Source: Emiliania huxleyi CCMP1516
Taxonomy: Eukaryota; Haptophyta; Isochrysidales; Noelaerhabdaceae
Reading direction: 5' to 3'
Length of the DNA stretch: 64,000 nucleotides
Assembly: GCF_000372725.1 (NCBI RefSeq)
Contig: NW_005198244.1
Coordinates: forward strand, 1-64,000
A model generated the notes under the pieces. That model did not search any database, was not told the origin of the DNA, and worked only from the letters and a program-made list of their open reading frames with translations. The position numbers and the translations under genes are program-made. This document shows positions 1-9,400 of the stretch, piece after piece (positions within the stretch are counted from its first letter, which is position 1; each line of letters starts with the position of its first letter).

Positions 1-96
1 AGGGGGGGGTACCGAGCAGTGTGCGGCCGCTCTAGTCTGTACACTCTGTACTGGGCTGGGTTTTTAGGCATTGTGGGGTTGGTATTCCCTTCGATC

Positions 97-101
<5 letters not shown>

Positions 102-190
<89 letters not shown>
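102..190. repeat. (CA)n microsatellite
   Basis: An uninterrupted CA dinucleotide tract of about 44 units. On the minus strand it reads (GT)n and lies just downstream of the sulfotransferase-like exon, so it may sit in an intron or 3' flank of that gene. The long open frames across it (His-Thr or Cys-Val runs) are products of the repeat. Confidence 0.97.
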
Positions 191-193
<3 letters not shown>

Positions 194-243
194 GCAGTAG
201 AGGTCGATACTCGACGCGTCCTCCACATGGTCTGTGTCGCATC

Positions 244-654
244 TCAAGAGCACACCAGCTCGCGCAGCGAGCCGTCCGACGACGAGGGGACTAATGAGCT
301 CTTGTCCTCGTAGGCGGAGAGGAAGCGCGACAGCGGGTCCCGAAGGACGACCAGCCGCCGGAATCCGTGCCACGCCTCCCTTTTCCACACTCCATTGCAG
401 CGGTGCAGCCCGGAGGAGGCGTTGCAGCCCGGAGGCGCGAGGGGCCCGAGCCAACCCGGCGCCGCAAGCCCGCACGCGGTGTTGCCCTCGGCGAGAGGGT
501 GCTGCCGGCAGCCTGTGAGGCTCTGGAAGAGATGCACGAGAAAGCGCGAGCCAACCTTTGGCGTCCAGCAGAGCGCGAGCCTGAGCTCTGGCGCGACGAG
601 CAGCCTGTCAGGCGGGGTGTGAGGATGCGGTGCTCTGGGCCGCCGCTGCACCAT
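244..654 (-). CDS. Sulfotransferase-like protein, partial
   Basis: The minus-strand frame carries two hallmarks of the Golgi carbohydrate sulfotransferase (Sulfotransfer_2) fold. One is a 5'-phosphosulfate-binding segment, ALCWTPKVGSRFLVHLF. The other is a 3'-phosphate-binding segment, VVLRDPLSRFLSAYEDK. Such enzymes transfer sulfate from PAPS to glycans in the Golgi lumen. The first ATG in frame is at 654; the frame is open farther upstream without an ATG. The frame ends about 25 residues after the second motif, so the rest of the roughly 250-residue domain is missing; it either follows an intron or lies beyond the window start. A second sulfotransferase-like gene lies at 5385 on the other strand. 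Family call fairly good; gene limits uncertain. Confidence 0.6.
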   Translation of the reverse strand: MVQRRPRAPHPHTPPDRLLVAPELRLALCWTPKVGSRFLVHLFQSLTGCRQHPLAEGNTACGLAAPGWLGPLAPPGCNASSGLHRCNGVWKREAWHGFRRLVVLRDPLSRFLSAYEDKSSLVPSSSDGSLRELVCS

Positions 655-853
655 GGCTGTAGACTCGAACAGCACCCTTAGCAAAACTTAGCAAACACGG
701 CGGGCACAAATCCTCCGCCCCTTTTTACTGGTTCAGTGAATGAAGCTCTCGACGTACCCGAAGGTATCCTTCCTGGAATTTCTCTTCTTTTTCCGCGAAA
801 AAAAAATCGCTGACAATGTTCGGCCGTCGCCGGCAGCTGGCCCAGCCCGTTCG

Positions 854-2350
854 ATGGTGTTGCTCTCGCTGCTCTCCGCTGCCGCCGCGGCCTTCTCGCG
901 CCCGCTGGGCCCTCGCACGCCAGGCAGACCGGCGATCTATCCAAGGATCGCACCCTGTGACGCCGTTGCGAGGATCGGGCGCCAGAGCGGCGGCCGCCGC
1001 GCAGCCACCAGCCTTGCCGCCGCCGCCGCCGCCGCCGCCGCTCCGTCGCCACGCTGGCTGCATGTAGCCTCAGCCTCTGCCGCCGGCGTGGCCTCGCCGG
1101 CACAGCGGCGCCGGTTCTTTTCGTGGACCGACCGAGGGCCGGTCGACGCTCCGCTGCCAGACAACATCTTCTTGCGCATCCTGAAGGGCGACGCGCCAGC
1201 GAGCGTAGTCGACGACGACGGCGACCTCTTCTCCTTCCGAGACAAGAACCCGGCCTCTCGCCCCTCCTCCTCCTGCTCCTCCGCTGCTGCCCTCCTCTTC
1301 ACAGCCGCCTGCGTGACCAGGCCTCCGACCTCCACCTCCTCGTCATACCGCGCTCGTTTGTGAGGGACGCGTCGCTGTTGCGGGGCGAGCAGGGCGCGGC
1401 GCTTGTACGGCGCATGGAGACCAAGGCGCGCGGCAGGGAGAGAGACGCGGTTGATCTCGGGCATCTCTCGGACCTCGGACAGATCGCGGACAGATCTCGG
1501 ACCGATCTCGGACGGATCTCAGCCATGCCTCGACTCACCTCGGCTGTACCTCGGCCGTACCTCGGCTGTACCTCGGCTTTACCTCGGCCGTACCTCGGCT
1601 GTACCTCGGCCAGGCGCGGTCCCTCGTCCTCGCGGAGGTCGGCTCATCCTTCGACCCCGCGGCGAGCGAGCAGCAGCCAACGCCACGACGCCACCGCCTC
1701 CTCACAGCGACTCGCTGTGAACAGGAGCTCGGCACTCGAGAGGAATTATGCACCACGTACCACCGCCACTCAAGGAAGTAAACATGTGCACAGGAGCTCG
1801 CGCTCGGCTTTCACTGGCCGCCGTGGCGCCGACAGCAGCCGCCAGCCGCCGCCGCAACCCCAGCGCGCGCCGCTCTCACCCCTTCCTGCACATGAGAGCT
1901 GTCAGGCTCTCCGAGGAGGCGGCTCTGCCGACACCTCTCTCTTCTCCCGTCACGCCGCGCCGTCTCGGTGCAGGTACTCGGTGCCGTGGCTGCACTTGCA
2001 CGCAATCTACCCTCGCTCCCGCTTGCGGCGGAGGTCCGCGAGAGAAGCGAGAGACGGCTCACGCTCACACGCACGCTTGGCTGCCTCCTTGGCTGCCTCC
2101 TTGGCTGCCTCCCGGCTGCCTCCGGGCTGCTTGACGGGCAAGGCTGCACCTCGGCTGCACCTCGGCTGCACCTCGGCTGCACTTCGGTTGCACTTCGGTT
2201 GCACAGTCTGTAGCGCGGCGACACGTAGCACGGCGACACGTTGGCCGTGGCTCCGCTCTGCTGCGCTGCAGGTACAAGTACACGCCCTTCTCCTTCAAGT
2301 CGCCGGAGTGGGTCGTGGAACGCTGCACGGGCGGTAAGGTACGCAGGTGA
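854..2350 (+). CDS. HIT-family (HINT3-like) nucleotide hydrolase
   Basis: Proposed exons are 854-1252, 1321-1425, 1614-~1657, 1794-1822, 1974-2027 and 2272-2350. Spliced, they give the HIT fold in order: NIFLRILKGDAPASVV near the N-terminus, then ASDLHLLVIPRSFVRDASLL, then LGFHWPPYSVPWLHLHAIYP with the H-x-H-x catalytic motif, and a C-terminal KYTPFSFKSPEWVV. HIT proteins hydrolyse nucleoside phosphoramidates or related nucleotides. The N-terminal ~100 residues are Ala/Arg-rich and start MVLLSLLSAAAAAFSRP, which resembles an organelle-targeting leader (inference). An in-frame upstream ATG exists at 740. Introns start with GC or GT and repeat the start of the next exon; for example the intron at 1253 begins GCCTC and the next exon begins GCCTC. 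The exon 3 to exon 4 junction is unresolved because two GAGCTCG copies (1725 and 1794) can act as acceptor-side repeats. Confidence 0.75.
1440..1611 (+). repeat. Intronic CTCGGCTGTAC-type minisatellite
   Basis: Degenerate 11-12 bp units (TCTCGGAC, then CTCGGCTGTAC and CTCGGCCGTAC) fill the HIT-gene intron 1426-1613. The last unit, CCTCGGCCAG, supplies the 3' splice site. The same unit family recurs at 2150, 14041, 15365, 28970, 37030, 37900, 45055 and 45356. Confidence 0.85.
2140..2212 (+). repeat. Intronic CTCGGCTGCAC minisatellite
   Basis: About six units of CACCTCGGCTG lie inside the last intron of the HIT-family gene (2028-2271). They are preceded by short GGCTGCCTCCTT repeats at about 2088-2125. 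Confidence 0.85.
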
Positions 2351-2537
2351 GATAGATCTAGACCAGAAAGATAGAGCAGAGGACGCACGTCACCCGCACA
2401 CGCGGAGAGCGAATATGCAAAACGCGTTGCCGTGAGACCTGAGACCTCGCTGACGCTGTGATGCGCCGTCTAACCGACTTTTTCTCTCGGATGTAAAAAA
2501 GTAAAGGTGTGTCCAACCACTGCAAACACTCGGCTCA

Positions 2538-3368
2538 TCAGTTGAGCACCGTCCCTCCCTCCTCCGCCGTCACCTCGCCGCTCGCGTACAGCCAGCCGCT
2601 GCCGCCGCGCAGGAAGCGGCTCCGCTCCGAGAAGGACACCTGCGGGGCGAGGAGCAGAGTCAGCGACAGACGCCCCGCGATGATGGCGCGGTTGCCCTCT
2701 GCGCACGGTCGACCTCCTCTCCTCCTCCCCGCGGCCGCAGCGTCGCTGTGAAGGAGAGGCGCGCCTGTTCACGGCTGAAGGCGTGAAGAGACGCCGTTCA
2801 CAGGCGCCGTCCGGTGAAGGAGAGGCGCGGCCTCGTCGCTGTCGCCCCTCGCGCCTGTCTCGCACTCCTCCTCCCCGCCTCCCTCCCCGCCTCCCTCCCC
2901 GCCTCCCTCGCCGCCTCCCTCCTCCCGAGCCCCGATGTCGAGCCTCACAAACTCAAAGCCGTCGAACATCCCCTCGCGGTCCAGCGCACGCGCCCAGGCC
3001 ACGCGGTCCTCGCGGTAGTCGCGGTTCTCGCGGTGCGTGGTCGCGATGAGCGGCAGCGGCAGGCGGTACGCAAACGCAGAGAAGCGAGCTTGCAGGCACC
3101 GCTCGGGCGACTCGGGAGAAGCACCGCCGGCATGGTAAGGCTGGCAGCACGCGGCGTACCCCAGGCCGCTGCCGCATGCGCACGGCTCGCACTCACTCGC
3201 TGGGAGCCGGTTGCGAAATCGTGCGGCGACAGCCTCGAGCGACGGCGGCGGCTTCCGCGCTGCAGCGGGCCTCGCCCCTCCTCTACCAAAGCCGCCGCCC
3301 GATGCCGGCCTCGCTGCTCTGCCAAAGCCGCCGCCGCTCATACACGCGCTGAGGACGGGGAAGAGCAT
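2538..3368 (-). CDS. YchJ-like SEC-C motif protein
   Basis: Exons on the minus strand are 3368-2832, 2764-2714 and 2639-2538; lengths and phases are consistent. The protein holds a SEC-C zinc motif, [19 protein letters not shown] (around residues 62-80). It continues [20 protein letters not shown] and [20 protein letters not shown] and ends [20 protein letters not shown], matching the bacterial YchJ/UPF0225 NTF2-like fold through its last strands. The biochemical function of that family is not established. A Gly/Glu repeat (EGGGEGGG) is inserted before the intron. Intron 1 (2765-2831) is a hairpin-type introner. Joining DSDE to [10 protein letters not shown] restores the expected beta-strand, which supports the splice. 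The gene is divergent from the Kelch gene, with about 165 bp between starts. Confidence 0.8.
2765..2831 (-). mobile_element. Hairpin introner-like intron
   Basis: On the gene strand the intron starts GCCGCGCCTCTCC and ends CCGTGAACAG, and the next exon starts GCGCGCCTCTCC. The insert carries GTGAACGGCGTCTCTTCACG, a diverged member of the hairpin family. GC-AG splicing restores the YchJ-like protein. Confidence 0.8.
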
Positions 3369-3533
3369 GGCAATGACACGCGCGCGGGAAAACGGCGCAC
3401 CTTCGCGGCGCGTTCACCGAGCGAAATCCTCGGTACGCCAAAAAAGAAGAAAAACCACCGCCAATGTTTGACTTGTGGAAGAAAAGAAATCCCCGGGCAT
3501 CTCGCGCCTTCTGACGCCCCCGGCCTGGCACCG

Positions 3534-4941
3534 ATGGCCTCCCACCGCATCGGCGCCCGCCTCGCGGGCCTCTCGCCAGAGCAGCTCGTCGCCTTCATCG
3601 ACGAGCAGGCGCCTCTCTGGAGCGCCGCCGCAATGCGCGTGGCGGAGGAGCACGCCGCTCGGCTCGCGGAGCAGCCCGAGAGGGTGCTCTCCGAGGTCCT
3701 CCTCTCGCCGGACCTCGCCCCGCACATCCTCGCCCAGCTGCCGACCAAGGAGCACGCCGCCAAGGGGACGTGCCGCGCGTGGCGCCGCGGCTGGAAGGAG
3801 ACGCTGAAGAAGCGCATGAGGCCGCGCCTGCTCGTGATCGGCGGCCACGACAGGTATGCCGCTTTCGTCAACTCGCTGGAGCGGTATGACCCGTCTACAA
3901 ATGAGTGGGAGGGGGAGGCTGTGGCGCCGATGCCGACGGCACGATGGTATGTCGGCATGGCGGTGCTCGGTGGCAAGCTCTATGCGGTGGGCGGCCATAG
4001 AGTGGCTGACGGCGCAACTTCCAACTCGGTCGAGCGGTACGGACTACGAACGCGTGGGAGGCTGTGGCGCCGATGGTGACACCACACAAGAATCACGCCG
4101 TGGCGGCGCTCGACGGCAAGCTGTACGCGGTGGGCGGGCAGGATGCCGGCTACAACGCGCTCAGTTCGGTCGAGCGGTACGACGCGGCGACGAACGCGTG
4201 GGAGGCGGTGGCGCCGATGGCAGAGGTACGCCATTCTCACGCCATGGAGTCGCGCTCAGTTCGGTGGAGCGGTACGACCTGGCTACGAAGTCGTGGGAGG
4301 CGGTGGCGCCGATGGCGTCGGCTCGAAGTCGCCTCGCTGTGACGGTGCTTGACGGCAAGCTGTATGCTGTGGGCGGATGGAACGGCGACGAACTAAGCTC
4401 GGTCGAGCGGTACGATCCCGTGACGAACGTGTGGGAGGCGGTGGCGTCGATGGCGGAGGAGCGGGACGAGCTCGCTGTGGCGGTGCTCGACGGCAAGCTG
4501 TACGCTGTGGGTGGCTACGACGCTGTGGGTGGCTATCTCAGCTCAGTCGAGCGGTACGATCCGGCAGCCAATGCGTGGGAGGCGGTGGCGCCGATGGCGT
4601 CGGCTCGAAGTCGCCTCGCTGTGACGGTGCTTGACGGCAAACTGTACGCCGTGGGAGGCTGCAACGACGACGACGGCCGCCTCAGCTCGGTGGAGCAGTA
4701 CGACCCGGCGACGAACGCGTGGGAGGAGGTGGCGCCGATGGCGGTGTCGCGGGCTGCTGTCGGCGTGGCGGTGCTCGGCGGCAAGTTGTACGCTGTGGGC
4801 GGCAAGAACGATGACCTACCGGACGAGGACGAGGGCGTGATCAGCAGCACGGTAGAGCGGTACGACCCGGCCACAAACGCTTGGGAGGAGGTGGCGCCGA
4901 TGGCGACGGCGCGAATCTGTTCTTTCCTTGCCTTGCTGTAG
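3534..4941 (+). CDS. F-box-like/Kelch-repeat protein with two frame breaks
   Basis: From ATG 3534 the frame encodes an N-terminal region with an F-box-like helix set ([28 protein letters not shown]). Kelch repeats of about 47 residues follow, each with the pattern [19 protein letters not shown] and [12 protein letters not shown]. The propeller likely recruits substrates to a ubiquitin ligase (inference). The reading frame shifts near 4040, where GAGCGGTAC is followed by too few bases before ACGAACGCGTGG. It shifts again near 4245, where most of a Kelch blade is lost between HAM and LSSVERYD. These may be sequencing errors, collapsed repeats or true decay; neither looks like an intron. The blades are highly similar at DNA level, so misassembly is plausible. 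The stop is at 4939-4941. Confidence 0.75.
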
Positions 4942-5384
4942 AGGGCTCGGGGGTCCCGTGCGCGCGGCCGTGGCTCGAAGTTAGCCGAGGCGTCACGGTG
5001 TGTGTGTTGTGTGTAGACTGCAAGAGTGTGCGACGGGGCGTCGGCGAGTGAATGATACGGATTGCGTCCGCCGGATTCCTCCTCCCTCAAGTTCTCTTTG
5101 TTTGTCAAGACTCAAGTTCGAGAGAGTTCGATCGACCCCAGGCTTGAACGTGGCAGCCACTATCTCACCGGAGGTAAGCCGTACCATGTCCGAGGAGGCC
5201 ACCGGCCAAAAGCGCATGTCTTGAAGGTCCGATACTGGAAGCCCATATAGGGGCCTTACACCTTCTTTCTTCCCCGCGGCGAGCAGTTGTAAAATTCTTC
5301 CCCGCGGCGCTTGGAGCACTTGGAGTGCAGTCGGTAACCTCACATCCAGGGCCGGGGAGCTGAGAAGCGCACCCAGCGGGCCGG
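4942..5384. other. Intergenic spacer, no gene seen
   Basis: No convincing coding or RNA feature. It contains a short motif, GCACTTGGAGTGCAGT, at about 5316 and ACATCCAGGGCCGGGG at about 5342. Both recur together upstream of the WD40 gene (about 43945 and 44051), so this is a small dispersed sequence family. Confidence 0.5.
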
Positions 5385-6180
5385 ATGATCGGGAGCCGCG
5401 ATTTATCACACGGCCAATTTCGGGATGAATGGGGATATATGCCTCTGATCGTCGACCTGCCGACGGCCGCCCGTCTAGAGCTGGGCACCTCGACGTCCCC
5501 GGCGTGCCAGCGGCGATGGGAGGAGGGCATCGATGTCTCTCTCGCCAGATTGCGCATCCCGAGGGGGCAACCGGGGTTTGACGCATACCCCTTCTTAGCG
5601 GGAGTGCCAAGCCCGCTGCATCCCCTCAACAGCACGGTGCTACTGGTGCACATCGGCAAGACTGGCGGGTCAACAGTCGCGACGACGCTCCACAAGGCCG
5701 GAATCCGCAACGACGCCGTGCATGTGCACCCCGTCCCGCGGAGCCTGTTCCGTGCCACGCCCCACATCGTGGTGAGCATCCGCGACCCAGTCGCACGCTT
5801 CCTGTCGGCATTCAACTGGGGAGTGAGGTTGAGGCAGGGCTGGGCAATGAACTTCTCGGAGTGCTACGACGCTGAAAAGTTCGCCGTCGAGTTTGCGTAC
5901 CACAGACTCAACCCTGCGCTCCCACCCGCCAGCCGGGGATGCGGCAGACTTCAGCAAGCGGTGCAGGAGTGGACAAAGCCGGCGGGATGGATGGATGCAC
6001 AGCGATACGGCCACATCCGGTGGGACGGCTGCTTCTATCTCGGAGGCTGCGTTGCCGACTACGCGCCGATCTCGCGACGGCTGTTCGCGGTCCGCACAGA
6101 GGCGCTTCGTGAAGGATGGATTGAAAAACATTCGAACAAAGAAGAGGCGACGGGAGGAACCGGCGGAGGATGCAGTGACG
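5385..6180 (+). CDS. Sulfotransferase-like protein, 3' end unresolved
   Basis: The frame contains the two PAPS-binding hallmarks: STVLLVHIGKTGGSTVATTL (around residue 84, with a G-K-T-G-G loop) and HIVVSIRDPVARFLSAFNWG (around residue 127). Cys/Trp-rich sequence follows, including WDGCFYLGGCVADYAP, as in Sulfotransfer_2-type enzymes. A donor-like GTGAGAC occurs at 6180 and is followed immediately by a 70-bp (CA)n tract. The annotated exon therefore probably ends here and the remaining exons are not identified. The initiator ATG is at 5385; no signal anchor is visible, so an upstream exon could be missing. With the partial gene at 244 it suggests a small sulfotransferase family. Confidence 0.65.
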
Positions 6181-6183
6181 TGA

Positions 6184-6185
<2 letters not shown>

Positions 6186-6256
<71 letters not shown>
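6186..6256. repeat. (CA)n microsatellite
   Basis: About 35 CA units directly after a GTGAG donor-like site of the sulfotransferase-like gene. This is the second case in the window of a CA/GT tract abutting a sulfotransferase-like exon. Confidence 0.97.
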
Positions 6257-6266
<10 letters not shown>

Positions 6267-6461
6267 CGCTCACCCACGCGCACTGGGCCTTGCACTTTGA
6301 ATGCCGTGGGGCTCCTGTCGTCAGACGTGGAGACGCGAGGGTTGCCCCCCCTTGCCCCACCACCTCGTGTGTGTGGAGAAGTTTACCTTACCTTACCTTA
6401 TACAAAAGGTGCATGATACCACCGTCACAAGCGCGACACGCACAGACACGGCTCTACCCGC

Positions 6462-9400
6462 TCACGGGCTCTCCTCGGTGACCCACAGGAAGACGGCGAT
6501 GATGTACCTCACCCCGCGGGTGACGGCCCTCCCGCCGTGCCGCAGCTCCCCCGGAAAGGCGACCACGCACCCCTTCTCCGGCCTGACGAAGCCCTCGCCG
6601 CCGAGGTCCTCAAAGGAGGTGCCCCCGCCGTCGTACTCGCCCGTCTCGTTGAGGGCGATCGTGAGCGAGAGGTGCGAGTCGTCCTGATGGGTCGGCAGCG
6701 AGCGCTGCGCGGCGGCGTCGTAGCGCACAACGAAAGCGTCCCACACGCGCAGCCGGCTCGCGGAGACCTTGAGCCGGCTCTCGGCGTAGGTTGCCTGCTC
6801 ACCGCCAGAGGTGTGGGAAGAGCGCAGCGCCTCGAGCGGGGGGGAATCTCGGTCTCGGGGGATCTCTCGCCTCGAGGAAGGGGAAGAGGCTGGAGGCGCA
6901 GCACTCGTTGAAGAGGGTGAGCACCTCACCAACCCCCCGCACCTCCATGTCTGTCGTCGGGACGGACCTGTTCACAGCAGGAGGTGTGAAGAGACGCTGT
7001 TCACACCTCCGTGTCTGTCGTCGGGACGGACGTGTGTCGCAGCGTGGACCAGCCGCCCGCCTGTCAATATCAACATGTGCCGATGGTATGTGCCAACCAT
7101 TAGTGCGCCGCAGCGTGGACCAGCCGCCCACCTTCGCCGCGCTCGCCTCGCAGAGCTCGACGACCTGTTCACAGCAGTAGGTGTGAAGAGACGCTGTTCA
7201 CACCTCTCGTCTCGCAGAGCTCGACGACCCTGTCGCACACGGCGGGGGAGAGGAGCGGCTGCAGCGAGAGGGCGATCCGGCGCCCGCCTTTGGCCGGGGC
7301 ATGGAGATGGATGACTCAAATGACTCATCACTTCTCGGAAGAAGTGATCGTGCGCCCGCCTCCCGCCGCGAGGATCCTCGCCTCCGCCGCCGGCCTCTTG
7401 CGCTTCCCCGGCGGCGACGCGTGCGGCGGAGGGGCGATGTGGTAGGCGCGCGCAGCCGCAGCCTCGCGTCTCAGCTCTGCGTGCTCTGGCAGCGCCTCGC
7501 TGCCGCCCAGCCACGCGGCCCTCGCCTCGTCGAAGCGGTGCAGCCGCTGCAGCGCGCCTCCGAGGCGCAGCAGCGCCTCTTCATTAACACTTAATTAACA
7601 GCTAACCAAAAACTAATTAGGCGCCTCCGAGGCGCAGCAGCGCATCGCCGCGCCGCCGCCTCGCCCTCCAGATCTCCGCGGGCTTGCTCAGCTCCTCGTC
7701 GGCAAGTGCCGCCTCCCGGTGGCAGCGGTGTGACTGATCACTATTCGATAGCTCCGTACTATGTCCTCTGTGTGGGAAGGCCGTGCGAAGCACCGTTTTG
7801 AACCTCCATCACCCCAAAGCGGTGTGACTGATCACTACTTCTCTGCTTGCTACTCATCTTTGACTTGTGCGAATCAGCGATGAGCGGCTCATGACTGACT
7901 ACACAGTGCGGCCTCCCGCAGCAGCCGGCGGTGGATGGCCACAGCGTCCTCGTAGAGCCCTTCCTCGAGCGCGCGCAACCCAAACGCTCTCAGCGCCTCG
8001 AGCCGCTCGTCGCTGCCCGCGGGGTGCATCTTGCGCACGCGAGCGACGCCGCGCTGCACCTGTTCACAGGCCGCCCCCTGTGAAGAGGCGCTGCTCACAG
8101 CGGCGATGCCGAGCGACGCGCTGCGCACCTCGCACTTCTCGCACCGGCACACGAAGCCGTGCATCGCTCGGAGCGCCGCCGTCCTCGCCTGTTCACGGCC
8201 AGAGGTGTGAAGAGACGCTGTCCACAGCGCCGCACGGAGCTCGCTAGTCCTCGCCGCGAGCGGCAGCGACGTGTCCACGTACGAGATCGTGAGCTCGCCT
8301 GTTCACAGCGGACGGCTGTGAAGAGGCGGCGTGGGCGGCGGGGGGCGGGAGATTGCGAGCTCGCTCTCAGGCGCGAGGTCGCGGAGAGCGAGGAGCGAGA
8401 CACGGCCCCACCCTGTCCACTCTCCCCCCTTGGCCGCCTCGTCGCCGAACACCACGGCGCACGATGGCACGCAGCTGTGGTTGAGCATCGAGCCAGCAGC
8501 TGACAGCACCACCCCCTCGGGCAACACCGCTCCTGCGCCGCCGGTGGCGGGGTCGGCACAGCCCGCGCCGCTCGCGGGGAGAGCGTTTCGTTCCAGCGCG
8601 GCGACGAGAGAGCCGAGCCAGCCCTCGCCTGGTCACAGCCGTAGGTGTGAAGAGACGCCGTTCACACCACGAGAGAGCCGAGCCAACACCTCGCCGTAGG
8701 AGCGCAGCAGTCGCAGCACGCGCCGCGACGGCGCGCCCTCAGGCAGCCTCCCCTCGAAGCAGCCGAGGAGGAGCCGCCAGCAGTGCGGCAGCAGGAGCCG
8801 AGCCTCGGCCTCGAGGGCCTCTGGGCTGTGTGCCTCCTCTCCCTCACCCTCACCCTCACCCTCGCCCTCGCCCTCCTCCTCACCCTCGCCCTCGCCCTCG
8901 CCCTCACCCTCGCCCTCACCCTCGCCCTCCTCCCCACCCTCGCCCTCGCTCTCGCCCTCGCCCTGGCCCTCGTCGCTCTCGCCCTCCTCCTCCTCGCCCT
9001 CCTCCTCCTCTGGAAAGTGGCCTGCCACCGCGCTCACGCCAGCAGCAGCCACCCACGGCCCTCCGCTCGCCAGCCCTCCCACCTATCAATGAAATGAGCT
9101 GGCCGTCAATCAACATCAGCTCATCAATCTAGGCCCTCCGCTCGCCGGCCGTCGAGCCAGCTCCCGCGCAGCAGTCAGCACGCTCTCGGCACGGCTCGCG
9201 CTGCCCGCCGCCGCCTCCGCCACCACCGCCGCAGTCAGCTTGCAGGCGAGCGGCAGGAAGAGCGCCTGCCATTGTTGTCCGTCGTGAAGCGACGCGGCTG
9301 GCGGTCGAGAAAAAGTGCCATCTGCTCTACCCTCTCAGCGACCTCTCGGCTAGCTCTCGCCGCGTCCGACCCGAGTGAGAGCAGCTCCGCCAGAGACGCC

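Noticed and set aside
19-475. Open frames of His-Thr or Cys-Val repeats across the CA tract
   Set aside because: Produced solely by the dinucleotide repeat; no flanking coding evidence.
8647-9132. Plus-strand Pro/Arg and Leu/Ala frames
   Set aside because: Reverse side of the Glu/Gly tract of the SET-domain gene.
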